Assembly (NCBI RefSeq): GCF_010548305.1
Contig: NZ_JAAGLV010000001.1
Location: 868,001-932,000 of the forward strand
From: Streptomyces sp. SID13031
GTDB taxonomy: Bacteria > Actinomycetota > Actinomycetes > Propionibacteriales > Kribbellaceae
DNA length: 64,000 bases
Direction of reading: 5' to 3'
In this document: positions 44,281 to 52,796 of the stretch, one piece after another
Layout of the letters: the number at the start of each line of letters is the position of its first letter
Numbering within the stretch: the first letter of the stretch is position 1
Notes under the pieces: generated by a model
Seen by the model: only the letters and a program-made list of their open reading frames with translations
Databases searched by the model: none
What the model was told of the DNA's origin: nothing
Program-made: the position numbers and the translations under genes

Positions 44281-45120
44281 ATGACATTCGATGCCTCCGG
44301 CCGGTTGCCGGAAGCCTTCCTGACCCCAGGTGGCTCGTCCTTCATGGACTTCCTGGCCGGGCACGCGCCCGACCTGTTGCCCGGACGGCGCGACCTGGGG
44401 ACGGGTGATTTCGGCAAGGACGTCCCGCACGGTACGACGATCGTCGCCGCCACCTTCCCCGGTGGCGTCGTGATGGCCGGCGACCGGCGCGCCACGATGG
44501 GCAACATCATCGCCCAGCGCGATATCGAGAAGGTCTTCCCGGCCGACGAGTACTCGTGCGTCGCGTTCGCCGGGACGGCGGGCCTCGGGATCGAGATGGT
44601 GCGGCTGTTCCAGGTCGAGCTGGAGCACTACGAGAAGCTCGAGGGCACCACGCTCAGCCTCGACGGCAAGGCCAGCCGGCTGACCGCGCTGATCCGCGGC
44701 AACCTGCCGATGGCGATGCAGGGCCTGACCGTGGTTCCGCTGTTCGCGGGCTACGACCCCGACATCAAGGGCGGCCGGATCTTCTCCTACGACCCGACCG
44801 GCGGCCGGTACGAGGAGCGCGCTTTCCACAGCGTCGGCTCGGGCTCGCTGTTCGCGCGGGGCGCGCTGAAGAAGCTCTACCGCGAAGATCTGTCCGAGAC
44901 CGAGATCGTGACGGTGGCCATCCAGGCCCTCGTCGACGCGGCCGACGACGACTCGGCGACGGGTGGTCCGGACATGCTGCGGCGGATCTTCCCGGTGATC
45001 GGCGTGGTCACCGCCGACGGCTACCGGCGGCTGCCGGCCGAAGAGGTCGGCGGGCTCGTCGACACGGTCATGGCGGCCCGGCAAGAGCGCCCGGACGGCC
45101 CGGCCGCGCCCATCACCTGA
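44281..45120 (+). CDS. prcB: Proteasome beta subunit
   Basis: PrcB forms the two inner, proteolytic rings of the 20S proteasome. The 279-residue precursor has a 51-residue propeptide ending HG, followed by [21 protein letters not shown], where Thr52 becomes the N-terminal nucleophile; GDRRAT supplies the conserved Asp and nearby Lys follows. The alternating [11 protein letters not shown] segment matches active-site Ser/Gly residues. The C-terminus ends in a Pro/Ala-rich tail. The ATG at 44281 follows GGGGAG in the pup tail. Confidence 0.97.
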   Translation: MTFDASGRLPEAFLTPGGSSFMDFLAGHAPDLLPGRRDLGTGDFGKDVPHGTTIVAATFPGGVVMAGDRRATMGNIIAQRDIEKVFPADEYSCVAFAGTAGLGIEMVRLFQVELEHYEKLEGTTLSLDGKASRLTALIRGNLPMAMQGLTVVPLFAGYDPDIKGGRIFSYDPTGGRYEERAFHSVGSGSLFARGALKKLYREDLSETEIVTVAIQALVDAADDDSATGGPDMLRRIFPVIGVVTADGYRRLPAEEVGGLVDTVMAARQERPDGPAAPIT

Positions 45121-45151
45121 CCACCATCGACTGATAGAGGACGACCCCTAG

Positions 45152-46027
45152 ATGAGTACGCCGTTCTACGTCTCGCCCGAACAGTTGATGCGGGACCGGG
45201 CCGACTTCGCGCGCAAGGGCATCGCCAAGGGCCGCAGTGCGATCGCGCTGCAGTACGCCGATGGCATCTTGTTCGTGGCCGAGAACCGATCCCCGGCGCT
45301 GCACAAGGTGGCCGAGATCTACGACCGACTGGCCTTCGCCGCCGTCGGCCGGTACAACGAGTTCGAGAACCTGCGGATCGCCGGCGTGCGGCTGGCCGAC
45401 ATGCGCGGGTACTCCTACGACCGCCGCGACGTGACCGGACGGGCCCTGGCCAACGCCTATGCCCAGACGCTCGGCGCGATCTTCTCCTCCGGAGGTGAGA
45501 AGCCGCTCGAGGTGGAGATCCTGGTCGCCGAGGTCGGCGCGACCGCGGCCGAGGACACGATCTACCGGCTCACCTACGACGGCTCGATCGCGGACGTCCG
45601 CGGTTACGCCGTGATGGGTGGCCCGGCCGAGCAGGTCGCGGAGTACGTCGGTGAGCACTACTCCGAGGGCATCTCACTGGCGGGGGCACTACGCCTCGCG
45701 GTGGATGCGCTCGGCCACGAGGGCACCGACGTGCGGCAGCTCGAGCCGGACCAGATCGAGGTCGCCATCCTCGACCGGAGCCGCACCCAGGTGCGCAAGT
45801 TCAAGCGGATCAACGACGAGACGCTGGCCCGGATCCTGGCCGAGTCCCGTCCGGACACGTCCCCGGTGGAGCCGGTCGCGCACGCCGAGTCGGCCGAGAC
45901 GGTCAACGGCGGCAGCTACGAGAGCAAGACGGCGAGCGACAAGAGGGACGACGCCCCGGTGGCGCCGCCCGCCGACGACGCTCCGATCGCCCCGCCGGCA
46001 GACCCGGATACCGACCGCCCGCTGTGA
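45152..46027 (+). CDS. prcA: Proteasome alpha subunit
   Basis: PrcA forms the outer gating rings of the 20S proteasome and receives the Arc tail. The 291-residue protein starts with [23 protein letters not shown] (in part) typical of the alpha N-terminal gate, then the proteasome fold with [20 protein letters not shown] and a C-terminal extension of about 50 residues rich in Pro, Asp and Ala. It lies 31 nt behind prcB, and its stop overlaps the GTG of the following NUDIX gene. Confidence 0.96.
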   Translation: MSTPFYVSPEQLMRDRADFARKGIAKGRSAIALQYADGILFVAENRSPALHKVAEIYDRLAFAAVGRYNEFENLRIAGVRLADMRGYSYDRRDVTGRALANAYAQTLGAIFSSGGEKPLEVEILVAEVGATAAEDTIYRLTYDGSIADVRGYAVMGGPAEQVAEYVGEHYSEGISLAGALRLAVDALGHEGTDVRQLEPDQIEVAILDRSRTQVRKFKRINDETLARILAESRPDTSPVEPVAHAESAETVNGGSYESKTASDKRDDAPVAPPADDAPIAPPADPDTDRPL

Positions 46028-46635
46028 CGGACTCTTCGCCGTCCGCCCCAGGCTCCACGCCGGGGGCGGACGGCGTACGTCCAGGCGACCCCGAGCCGTG
46101 GGTGTTGCTGGGGGAGGAGCCTGGGTACGACGGGTTTCTGACCGTACGCAGGCGCCGGTACAGGTTAGCCGACGGCCGGGAAGCCGACTGGGACGTCTTC
46201 GGTCCGGCGCTCAGCGCGGGAGTGATGGGTGGCGTCGCGGTGCTCCCGCTGACGCCGGACGGGCGGATCGTCACCGTGCGGATGTTCCGGGCCGGCCCCG
46301 ACCAAGTGGTCACGAACCTGCCCGGCGGGTTGATCGACCCGGGCGAGGATCCGGTGGATGCCGGCCGGCGTGAGCTGGAGGAAGAGACCGGCTACACCTG
46401 CGAATCGATCGAGGTGGTGGGCTGGATGTGGTCCGGTTCCTCCTCGGTTTACCGCAAGTACGTCGCGATTGCGCGCGGCTGCCGCCCGGACGGCAAACAA
46501 TCCCTCGACGACTTCGAGGACTGCGTACCGGTCGAGCTCACGCCCGCCGAGTTCCGGACCGAGCTGCGCACCCCGGGAGCGATGACCGGCACCGACGCCG
46601 CCTATGTGGCGCTCGACCACGCAGGCCTTCTCTAA
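46024..46635 (+). CDS. NUDIX hydrolase (ADP-ribose pyrophosphatase-like)
   Basis: The 203-residue protein has the Nudix box [24 protein letters not shown] (Gly-Gly and REL-EE positions kept) preceded by an ADP-ribose-hydrolase-like beta domain ([23 protein letters not shown]). It probably cleaves ADP-sugars or related nucleoside diphosphates. The GTG at 46024 overlaps the prcA stop by 4 nt, so it is translated with the proteasome genes. A link to proteasome function is not known to me. The N-terminal 20 residues are Ser/Pro/Gly rich. Confidence 0.88.
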   Translation: MTDSSPSAPGSTPGADGVRPGDPEPWVLLGEEPGYDGFLTVRRRRYRLADGREADWDVFGPALSAGVMGGVAVLPLTPDGRIVTVRMFRAGPDQVVTNLPGGLIDPGEDPVDAGRRELEEETGYTCESIEVVGWMWSGSSSVYRKYVAIARGCRPDGKQSLDDFEDCVPVELTPAEFRTELRTPGAMTGTDAAYVALDHAGLL

Positions 46636-46684
46636 CCCCGCAAACCAGTTGCCCGAGGTCTGGCGGCGGCCCGAGTATTGCCAC

Positions 46685-47320
46685 GTGCTGACTGACCACT
46701 GGCCACTGCGCCGGCTCTGCCTCACCACCGACCGTCTCGTCCTCCGGCAACCGACCGAGGAGGAGCTGGCACTCGTGGCCGACCTCGCCGCGAGCGGCGT
46801 CCATCTGCCCGGCGAGCGCCCGTTCCTCACGCCCTGGACGGATCTCGCGCCGGCTGAGCGCGCACTATGGGTGATGCAGCAGCATTGGGCGAGCCGGGGC
46901 AGCTGGGCGCCGGACGACTGGTCGCTGGGTCTAGCCGTCTTCCGTGACGAGATCCCGGTCGGGCAGGTCTACCTGGGAGCGCGCCAATTCGCGGTACTTC
47001 GGGAGGTACGGACCTCGTCGTGGCTCGGCCTGGCCCACCACGGGCAGGGGTACGGGACCGAGGCCCGGACGGCGCTGCTGCACCTCGCCTTCGCGGAACT
47101 CGGCGCGGAGGCGGCCTTGTCGGAGGTCTTCCAGGACAACCACGGATCCCAGGCGGTCTCCCGCAAGCTCGGTTACCGGCCGGACGGCATCTCGCGCGAC
47201 GTGCTGCATGGCGAGCCGGTGATCTCGGACCGGCTGCGGCTCACGCGCGCCGATTGGCAAGGTCACGCCGTACAGGTCGAGGGGCTGGAGCAGTGCAGGA
47301 GCTTCTTCGGCGGGCAGTAA
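46685..47320 (+). CDS. GNAT acetyltransferase (RimJ/RimL-like)
   Basis: The 211-residue protein begins LTDHWPLRRLCLTTDRLVLRQPT, the typical opening of RimJ/RimL-type GNATs, and continues with GARQFAVLREVRTSSWLGLAHHGQGYGTEARTALLHLAF, in which GQGYGTEAR is the acetyl-CoA loop. It could acetylate N-termini or small molecules. The start GTG at 46685 has no clear ribosome-binding site. The upstream frame extension runs into the NUDIX gene and is rejected. Confidence 0.85.
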   Translation: MLTDHWPLRRLCLTTDRLVLRQPTEEELALVADLAASGVHLPGERPFLTPWTDLAPAERALWVMQQHWASRGSWAPDDWSLGLAVFRDEIPVGQVYLGARQFAVLREVRTSSWLGLAHHGQGYGTEARTALLHLAFAELGAEAALSEVFQDNHGSQAVSRKLGYRPDGISRDVLHGEPVISDRLRLTRADWQGHAVQVEGLEQCRSFFGGQ

Positions 47321-47330
47321 ACTTCTCCAC

Positions 47331-47413
47331 GGACCGCGACTGGCGTTGAGGTGGATGACCACCGGGGAACGGTCTGCCGACCGGTGTCGGCTGGAGCCGC
47401 GCGCCTGGGCATA
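47331..47413 (+). promoter_or_regulatory. ZTP riboswitch (pfl motif) upstream of folD
   Basis: The leader carries the diagnostic pieces of the pfl/ZTP aptamer in order: GACCG (47332-47336) pairing with CGGTC (47370-47374), GCGACTGGCG, a GGTGG/CCACC hairpin, CCGGGGAACG, and after a linker GCGCCTGGGCA near 47401-47411, which forms the pseudoknotted second subdomain. The aptamer senses ZTP/ZMP, signals of folate shortage, and normally turns on one-carbon genes. A further hairpin (GGCATACGA with TCGTCGATGCC, 47408-47432) lies just before the folD ribosome-binding site and may be the expression platform. Confidence 0.92.
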
Positions 47414-47446
47414 CGAGTTTTTCGTCGATGCCTGGAGGAACGTGCT

Positions 47447-48295
47447 GTGACGGCCAAGTTGATGGTTGGGACCGATCTTGCTGCCGAGCTGGTGGTGAGG
47501 GCGGGGGAGCGGGCCAGGAAGCTGCAGGACGAGACCGGCGTGCAGGCGTGTCTGGCGGCTGTGCTGGTGGGGGACGACCCGGCGTCGGCGACCTACGTGC
47601 GGATGAAGCAGAACCGGAGCAAGAAGGCCGGCATCGGGTCGCGGAGCGTGGTGTTGCCCGCGGCGACGACCACCGAGGAGTTGGTGGCCGAGCTGCGGAA
47701 GCTTTCGGATGACCCGGCGGTGCACGGCATTCTGTTGCAGCACCCGGTGCCGGCGCAGATCGACGAGCGGGCCGCGTTCGAGGCGATTGCTCCGGGCAAG
47801 GATGTCGACGGCGTCACCATGCACGGGTTCGCCGCGATGGCGTTCGGTGAGCCCGGCTTCGTCTCCTGTACGCCCGGTGGCATCCTGCGCTTGCTGCAGG
47901 CGTACGATGTGCCGCTGGAAGGGGCGCACGCCGTCGTCATCGGCCGCAGCCCGATCCTCGGCAAGCCGATGGGAATGTTGCTGCTGGCATCGAATGCGAC
48001 CGTCACCTACACGCACTCGAAGACCCGCGACCTGGCCGGCATCGTCCGTACCGCGGACATCGTGGTCGCCGCGGTCGGCCGGGCGAACTTCGTCCGGGGC
48101 GACTGGCTGAAGCCCGGTGCGGTCGTGATCGATGCCGGATACAACGAAGGCAACGTCGGCGACGTCCACTTCGACGAGGCCGCCGAGGTGGCGAGCCTGA
48201 TCACCCCGGTCCCCGGCGGGATCGGACCGATGACCATCGCACTGCTGCTGGAGCAGACCGTCGACGCCGCCGAGGCGCAGAATCCGAGACGGTGA
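47447..48295 (+). CDS. folD: Methylenetetrahydrofolate dehydrogenase/cyclohydrolase
   Basis: FolD interconverts 5,10-methylene-, methenyl- and 10-formyl-tetrahydrofolate in the cytoplasm. The 282-residue protein has the catalytic Tyr-Lys segment ATYVRMKQNRSKKAG, KDVDGVTMHG and TPGGILRLL in the substrate domain, and the NADP-binding VVIGRSPILGKPMGMLLL. The GTG at 47447 is preceded by TGGAGGA. Expression is predicted to depend on the upstream ZTP riboswitch. The longer frame starting inside the aptamer is rejected. Confidence 0.95.
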   Translation: MTAKLMVGTDLAAELVVRAGERARKLQDETGVQACLAAVLVGDDPASATYVRMKQNRSKKAGIGSRSVVLPAATTTEELVAELRKLSDDPAVHGILLQHPVPAQIDERAAFEAIAPGKDVDGVTMHGFAAMAFGEPGFVSCTPGGILRLLQAYDVPLEGAHAVVIGRSPILGKPMGMLLLASNATVTYTHSKTRDLAGIVRTADIVVAAVGRANFVRGDWLKPGAVVIDAGYNEGNVGDVHFDEAAEVASLITPVPGGIGPMTIALLLEQTVDAAEAQNPRR

Positions 48296-48364
48296 CGCAC
48301 TGGCTGGACGTTCTGTCCTAGGGTTGAGACCAATCACGCATCACCGATCTAGGAGGCAGACGCT

Positions 48365-48733
48365 GTGGCGGTACGGGCGATCCGCGGAGCCACCCAGCTC
48401 GAGGTGGACGAGCGCGAGCATCTGCTCGAGCGGTCCGCCGAGCTGGTCAGGGCCGTGCTGGAGGCCAACGACCTGGAGTCCGAGGACCTGATCAGCATCC
48501 TGTTCACCGTCACGCCGGACCTGCACTCGGAGTTCCCGGCGGTGGCCGGCCGGCAGATCGGGCTGACCGACGTACCGCTGATGTGCATGCAGGAGATCGA
48601 CGTACCGCACGCGTTGCCGCGGGTGGTCCGGATGATGGTGCACGCCGAGTCGGCGCGGTCACGGGACAAGGTCCAGCACGTCTACCTGCATGGAGCCGTC
48701 AGCCTGCGCCCCGACCTGACCGGCGCCCAGTGA
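48365..48733 (+). CDS. aroH: Monofunctional chorismate mutase, AroH type
   Basis: AroH converts chorismate to prephenate. The 122-residue protein is of the trimeric B. subtilis AroH class, with the start MAVRAIRGATQLEVDE (Arg7 in the active site) and catalytic CMQEIDVPHALPRVVR (Glu and Arg). The GTG at 48365 follows GGAGGC. Its stop overlaps the GTG of the prephenate dehydrogenase gene, so the two consecutive steps of tyrosine synthesis are coupled. Confidence 0.95.
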   Translation: MAVRAIRGATQLEVDEREHLLERSAELVRAVLEANDLESEDLISILFTVTPDLHSEFPAVAGRQIGLTDVPLMCMQEIDVPHALPRVVRMMVHAESARSRDKVQHVYLHGAVSLRPDLTGAQ

Positions 48734-49803
48734 CAGAGCTGCGCGGCCCCGTCCGGATCGTCGGAACCGGCCTGATCGGTACGTCGATCGGCCTGGCCCT
48801 CGGGCGACTCGGCGTCGTCGTGGAGCTCATCGACGCCCACCCGGACAACGCTTTGATGGCCGAGCGGATCGGGGCCGGCTCGCGGCTGGTCCAGATCGAG
48901 CCTCAATTGGTAGTGGTCGCAGTCCCGCCGGACCACGTCGGCGCGGTCGTCGCCGAGCAGCTCCAGCAGACCGACGCGATCGTCACCGACGCCGCCAGCG
49001 TCAAGTCGAAGCCACTCAACGACGCCCGCGCCCTGGTCGCCAAGCCCGAAGACCTCTCCCGGTACGTCGGCAGCCACCCGATGGCCGGTTCCGAGCGGAG
49101 CGGCCCGCTGGCCGGCCGGGCGGACCTCTTCGACGGCGCGACCTGGGCGATCACCCCGCACGAGACCAGCGACCCCGCCGCGGTCGAACTGGTACGACGC
49201 CTCGCCGAGGCCGCTGGAGCCCGCACGGTGGAGCTGTCCGTCGCCGACCACGATCTCGCCGTGGCTCGCGTCTCGCACCTCCCGCAGCTGATGTCCTCGC
49301 TGGCCGCCGGCACATTGGTCGACGCGCCCGCCGCGCACCTCGAGCTGTCCGGGCAAGGTGTTCGCGACGTTACCCGGATCGCGGCCGGCGACCCCGGGCT
49401 GTGGACGCAGATCGTCTCAGCGAACTCGCCCGCTCTCAGTGGCCTGCTGGAGCAGATTCGCGACGAGCTCGACCGGCTGCTGATTGCTCTGGGCAAGGAA
49501 GAGTCGACGGACGAGGTGACCGCGGTACTGAACCGTGGAGTCTCCGGCGCGATCCGGGTTCCCGGCAAGCACGGCTCCCCGCACATCGAGCTGGTACCGG
49601 TCCTCGTCACCATTCCCGACCGGCCCGGTCAGCTGGCCCGGTTGTTTGCGGATGCGGCCGAGTCCGGCGCCAACGTCGAGGATCTGCGGATCGACCACAG
49701 TCCGGGCCGCCCGATCGGTGAGGTCGAGCTTTCGGTCAAACCGGCGTCGGTGGATCAGCTGGTCCGGGTACTGACCGAGCGGGGCTGGGCCGTCCACCGG
49801 TAA
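48730..49803 (+). CDS. tyrA: Prephenate dehydrogenase with C-terminal ACT domain
   Basis: TyrA oxidatively decarboxylates prephenate to 4-hydroxyphenylpyruvate with NAD(P). The 357-residue protein has the Rossmann motif VRIVGTGLIGTSIGLALG, the signature SHPMAGSERSG and a catalytic histidine region, and a C-terminal ACT domain (about 285-357; LVTIPDRPGQLARLFADAA) that may bind an aromatic amino acid as feedback inhibitor. The GTG at 48730 overlaps aroH; the longer upstream frame is rejected. Its TAA stop is part of the -10 box of cmk. Confidence 0.93.
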   Translation: MTELRGPVRIVGTGLIGTSIGLALGRLGVVVELIDAHPDNALMAERIGAGSRLVQIEPQLVVVAVPPDHVGAVVAEQLQQTDAIVTDAASVKSKPLNDARALVAKPEDLSRYVGSHPMAGSERSGPLAGRADLFDGATWAITPHETSDPAAVELVRRLAEAAGARTVELSVADHDLAVARVSHLPQLMSSLAAGTLVDAPAAHLELSGQGVRDVTRIAAGDPGLWTQIVSANSPALSGLLEQIRDELDRLLIALGKEESTDEVTAVLNRGVSGAIRVPGKHGSPHIELVPVLVTIPDRPGQLARLFADAAESGANVEDLRIDHSPGRPIGEVELSVKPASVDQLVRVLTERGWAVHR

Positions 49804-49806
49804 TCT
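49801..49806 (+). promoter_or_regulatory. -10 box TAATCT of cmk, overlapping the tyrA stop codon
   Basis: The tyrA stop TAA is the first half of TAATCT, which ends 7 nt before the cmk ATG. Confidence 0.45.
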
Positions 49807-49813
49807 TCAGGCC

Positions 49814-50500
49814 ATGATCATCGCAGTCGACGGCCCGAGCGGGTCCGGTAAGTCGAGCACGGCCCGTGGAGTCGCCACCCGGCTCGGTCTGCAGTACCTG
49901 GACACCGGCGCGATGTACCGGGCGGTGACCTGGTCGGCGCTCGAGTACGGGCTCGACCTGGACGACCTCGCGGCGGTCGCCGAGCGCGCCCGCGCAGTAG
50001 TGCTGTCGATCAGCACCGATCCACAGCGGGCCCGGTTCGCTGCTGACGGGGTGGACGTGACCGAGGCGATCCGCGATCCCCGGATCAGCGCCAGCGTCAG
50101 CAAGATCGCCACCAACCTCGACGTACGGGCCGAGCTGATCCGCCGCCAGCGTGAGCTGATCGACGCGGCTCAGCCGACCGGTGGCGCGGTGGTCGAGGGG
50201 CGCGACATCGCGACGGTGGTGGCGCCGCAGTCTGAGCTGAAGGTGCTGCTGACCGCGGACCAGGACGCCCGGATGGCCCGCCGCAAGGCCGAGCTGGCCG
50301 ACGGCTCGGTGACCGCCGAGCAGCTGCGGGACCAGATCGTCCGGCGCGACGCCGACGACTCGACCGTCTCGCAGTTCCAGGTGGCCTCCGACGGCGCGGT
50401 GGAAATCGATTCGACCCACCTGACGTTGGAAGAGGTCATCGACGTGATTTGCCGACTCGCGAAGGAGGCTGAGGCCGTGCCGAGCGACCGAACTTCATGA
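49814..50500 (+). CDS. cmk: Cytidylate kinase
   Basis: Cmk phosphorylates CMP and dCMP with ATP. The 228-residue protein has the P-loop IIAVDGPSGSGKSS at the N-terminus, LQYLDTGAMYRAVTW, VVEGRDIATVVAP and the CMP-specific insert region. No Shine-Dalgarno is visible; the start is 7 nt behind a TAATCT box, which may give a leaderless message even though the gene follows tyrA by only 10 nt. Its stop overlaps the ATG of the acyltransferase gene. Confidence 0.95.
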   Translation: MIIAVDGPSGSGKSSTARGVATRLGLQYLDTGAMYRAVTWSALEYGLDLDDLAAVAERARAVVLSISTDPQRARFAADGVDVTEAIRDPRISASVSKIATNLDVRAELIRRQRELIDAAQPTGGAVVEGRDIATVVAPQSELKVLLTADQDARMARRKAELADGSVTAEQLRDQIVRRDADDSTVSQFQVASDGAVEIDSTHLTLEEVIDVICRLAKEAEAVPSDRTS

Positions 50501-51228
50501 CTGCTGACGAACTGACCGGGCAGCAAGACCTGCCCCGGACCGATGACCTGCCGGCCATACCGTACCGGTTGGGCAGTGTCGTACGTCACTTGGTCGAGCC
50601 GTACATCCGGTGGCGCTACGAGTTGACCATCCACCACGAGGAGCGTTTCCCGGCGAGCGGCCCGGTCCTGGTCGCGCCGAACCACCTGGGCCTGCTCGAC
50701 GGGCCGTTACTGGGGGCCACGGCGCCCAGAATGATGCACCAGCTGGGCAAGGTCGAGGCCTTCCACGGGCTGCAGGGGTTCCTTCTGCATCGCGCTGGGC
50801 AGATTGCCGTCGACCGTTCGGAGTACGACATCCGGGCGATCCGCCGGGCGATCCAGATCCTGCGCGGGGGCCGGGTGCTGAGCGTGTATCCCGAAGGGAC
50901 CCGCGGTCCCGGCGACTTCCGCCAGGTGCGCGGCGGAGTGGCGTACCTGGCGATGGTCACGGGTGCGCCGATCCTGCCGGTGGCACTGCTCGGGACTCGC
51001 CGGCCAGGTGGCGATATCGAGGTCTATCCGCCCAAGGGCAGCCGGGTCGACGTGGTGTATGGCGAGACCTTCACGGTTGACCGCGTATCATTTCCCCGGA
51101 GGCATGTCGACGTACGCGCGGTTGCCGACCAGATCGGCGACGTGTTGCGGGCTCATGTGCAGGCGGCCGTCGAAGCCACCGGCCACCCGCTACCGGGCAA
51201 GCCAGACCATAAGGATCCTGATGAGTGA
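50497..51228 (+). CDS. PlsC-type acyltransferase (1-acyl-sn-glycerol-3-phosphate acyltransferase family)
   Basis: The 243-residue protein has the acyltransferase motif I NHLGLLD (N-H-x4-D), motif II around [11 protein letters not shown] and motif [14 protein letters not shown], the usual order for PlsC enzymes that make phosphatidic acid on the inner membrane face. PlsC between cmk and der is a common actinobacterial arrangement. Start ATG 50497 overlaps the cmk stop (ATGA). The C-terminal 8 nt overlap the der start. Confidence 0.9.
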   Translation: MTADELTGQQDLPRTDDLPAIPYRLGSVVRHLVEPYIRWRYELTIHHEERFPASGPVLVAPNHLGLLDGPLLGATAPRMMHQLGKVEAFHGLQGFLLHRAGQIAVDRSEYDIRAIRRAIQILRGGRVLSVYPEGTRGPGDFRQVRGGVAYLAMVTGAPILPVALLGTRRPGGDIEVYPPKGSRVDVVYGETFTVDRVSFPRRHVDVRAVADQIGDVLRAHVQAAVEATGHPLPGKPDHKDPDE

Positions 51229-52603
51229 CCTGCCCACCGGCTACGAGTTCGACGCGGAGCCGACCCACGACCGCGAGGACCTGGGCCCGCTGCCCGTGGT
51301 GGCGATCGTCGGCCGGCCGAACGTCGGCAAGTCGACGCTGGTGAACCGGATCATCGGCCGCCGCGAGGCTGTGGTCGAGGACACCCCGGGCGTTACTCGC
51401 GACCGCGTCTCGTACGACGCCAACTGGGCCGGCCGCGGCTTCACGCTGGTCGACACCGGCGGCTGGGATCCGGACGCCGTCGGCTTCGCCGCGCTCGTCG
51501 CCGCCCAGGCCGAGGTCGCGATCAACGCCGCGGACGCGGTGCTGTTCGTGGTCGACGCGACGGTCGGCATCACCGACTCCGACGAGGCCGTCGTCCGGGT
51601 GCTGCGCAAGGCGGGCAAACCGGTCGTACTGGCCGCCAACAAGGTCGACGACGCCCGCGTCGAGGCCGAGGCGATGAACCTGTGGAGCCTGGGCATCGGG
51701 GAGCCGTTCCCGATCTCCGCGATGCACGGCCGCGGGACAGGCGACATGCTGGACGCAGTGCTGGCCGCGTTGCCGGAGGCACCGGCCGAGCGGGACGCTC
51801 AGCTCGGTGGCCCGCGCCGGGTCGCGATCGTCGGCAAGCCGAACGTGGGCAAGTCCTCGCTGCTGAACAAGGTGGCGAAGGAAGACCGCGTCGTCGTCAG
51901 CGAGGTCTCCGGTACCACCGTCGACCCGGTCGACGAGGAGATCACCCTCGGCGGCAAGCAGTGGCGCTTCATCGACACCGCCGGCATCCGGCGCAAGGTC
52001 AAGAACGTGCAGGGGCACGAGTACTACGCCAGCCTCCGCACCAACAGCGCGATCGAGCGGGCCGAGGTCGTCGTCGTCGTGATCGACGCGTCCGAGCCGA
52101 TGACCGAGCAGGACCTGCGGATCATGAACACCGTCGAGGAAGCCGGTAAGGCCCTCGTCATCGCCTACAACAAGTGGGACCTGGTCGACGAGGACCGGCG
52201 CTACTACCTCGAGCGCGAGATCGACCGCGACCTGGTCCAGTTCCGCTGGGCGCCGCGGGTCAACATCAGCGCGATGACCGGCCGCCACATGGAGAAGCTC
52301 GTACCGGCCATCGAGGCCGCTCTGGACGGCTGGCAGACGCGCGTCCCGACCGGCCAGCTGAACGCGTTCCTGGGCCGTCTGGTCGCCGCCCACCCGCACC
52401 CGGTGCGCAGCGGCAAGCAACCGAAGATCCTCTTCGGCACCCAGGCGACAACGATGCCCCCGACCTTTGCGATCTTCACCTCGGGCGCCTTCGAGCCGTC
52501 GTACCAGCGCTTCATCGAACGCCGCCTCCGCGAGGACTTCGGCTTCGTCGGCAGCCCCGTCCACGTCCAGATCCGCCCCCGCGTGAAGAAGCTGAAACAC
52601 TAG
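51221..52603 (+). CDS. der: Ribosome biogenesis GTPase Der (EngA)
   Basis: Der is a tandem GTPase required for 50S ribosomal subunit assembly. The 460-residue protein has two G domains, with P-loops GRPNVGKS (31-38) and GKPNVGKS (205-212), G3 segments DTGGW and DTAGI, and the AANKVDD and AYNKWDL specificity motifs, then a C-terminal KH-like domain ending [10 protein letters not shown] chose the ATG at 51221, overlapping plsC by 8 nt; a long open frame upstream is rejected. Two hairpins lie between its stop and the tRNA gene. Confidence 0.96.
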   Translation: MSDLPTGYEFDAEPTHDREDLGPLPVVAIVGRPNVGKSTLVNRIIGRREAVVEDTPGVTRDRVSYDANWAGRGFTLVDTGGWDPDAVGFAALVAAQAEVAINAADAVLFVVDATVGITDSDEAVVRVLRKAGKPVVLAANKVDDARVEAEAMNLWSLGIGEPFPISAMHGRGTGDMLDAVLAALPEAPAERDAQLGGPRRVAIVGKPNVGKSSLLNKVAKEDRVVVSEVSGTTVDPVDEEITLGGKQWRFIDTAGIRRKVKNVQGHEYYASLRTNSAIERAEVVVVVIDASEPMTEQDLRIMNTVEEAGKALVIAYNKWDLVDEDRRYYLEREIDRDLVQFRWAPRVNISAMTGRHMEKLVPAIEAALDGWQTRVPTGQLNAFLGRLVAAHPHPVRSGKQPKILFGTQATTMPPTFAIFTSGAFEPSYQRFIERRLREDFGFVGSPVHVQIRPRVKKLKH

Positions 52604-52631
52604 GACCGCTGGTCAAAACTGCTCTCCGAAT

Positions 52632-52670
52632 GGGGTAAGGTTTACCCCGGTCGTCCTCCCGGGGACGACC
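52632..52670 (+). terminator. Two tandem hairpins between der and tRNA-Pro
   Basis: GGGGTAA/TTACCCC (52632-52648, 3-nt loop) and GGTCGTCC/GGACGACC (52649-52670, 6-nt loop) are both perfect and directly adjacent. They could end der or be processing signals for the tRNA precursor. TAAGGT inside the first could also be the tRNA -10 box. Confidence 0.45.
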
Positions 52671-52673
52671 GTT

Positions 52674-52750
52674 CGGGCTGTAGCGCAGCTTGGTAGCGCA
52701 TCTGGCTGGGGGCCAGAGGGTCGCAGGTTCAAATCCTGTCAGCCCGACCA
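52674..52750 (+). tRNA. tRNA-Pro (anticodon GGG)
   Basis: The gene folds into a cloverleaf: acceptor CGGGCTG/CAGCCCG, D stem GCGC/GCGC, anticodon stem TCTGG/CCAGA with loop CTGGGGG (anticodon GGG, reading CCC and CCU), T arm GCAGG-TTCAAAT-CCTGT, then discriminator A and an encoded CCA. Total 77 nt. A perfect terminator begins within its last bases. Confidence 0.97.
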
Positions 52751-52790
52751 TAAAGAGGGGCACCGATCTGTCGGTGCCCCTCTTTATGGT
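52747..52790 (+). terminator. Perfect 20-bp terminator starting in the tRNA-Pro CCA end
   Basis: ACCATAAAGAGGGGCACCGA (52747-52766) is exactly complementary to 52771-52790 around a TCTG loop. The first four bases are the end of the tRNA. Confidence 0.85.
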
Positions 52791-52796
52791 CTCCGT

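Noticed and set aside
47351-47446. Upstream start for folD
   Set aside because: It lies inside the ZTP aptamer; the GTG at 47447 has a ribosome-binding site and matches the family start.
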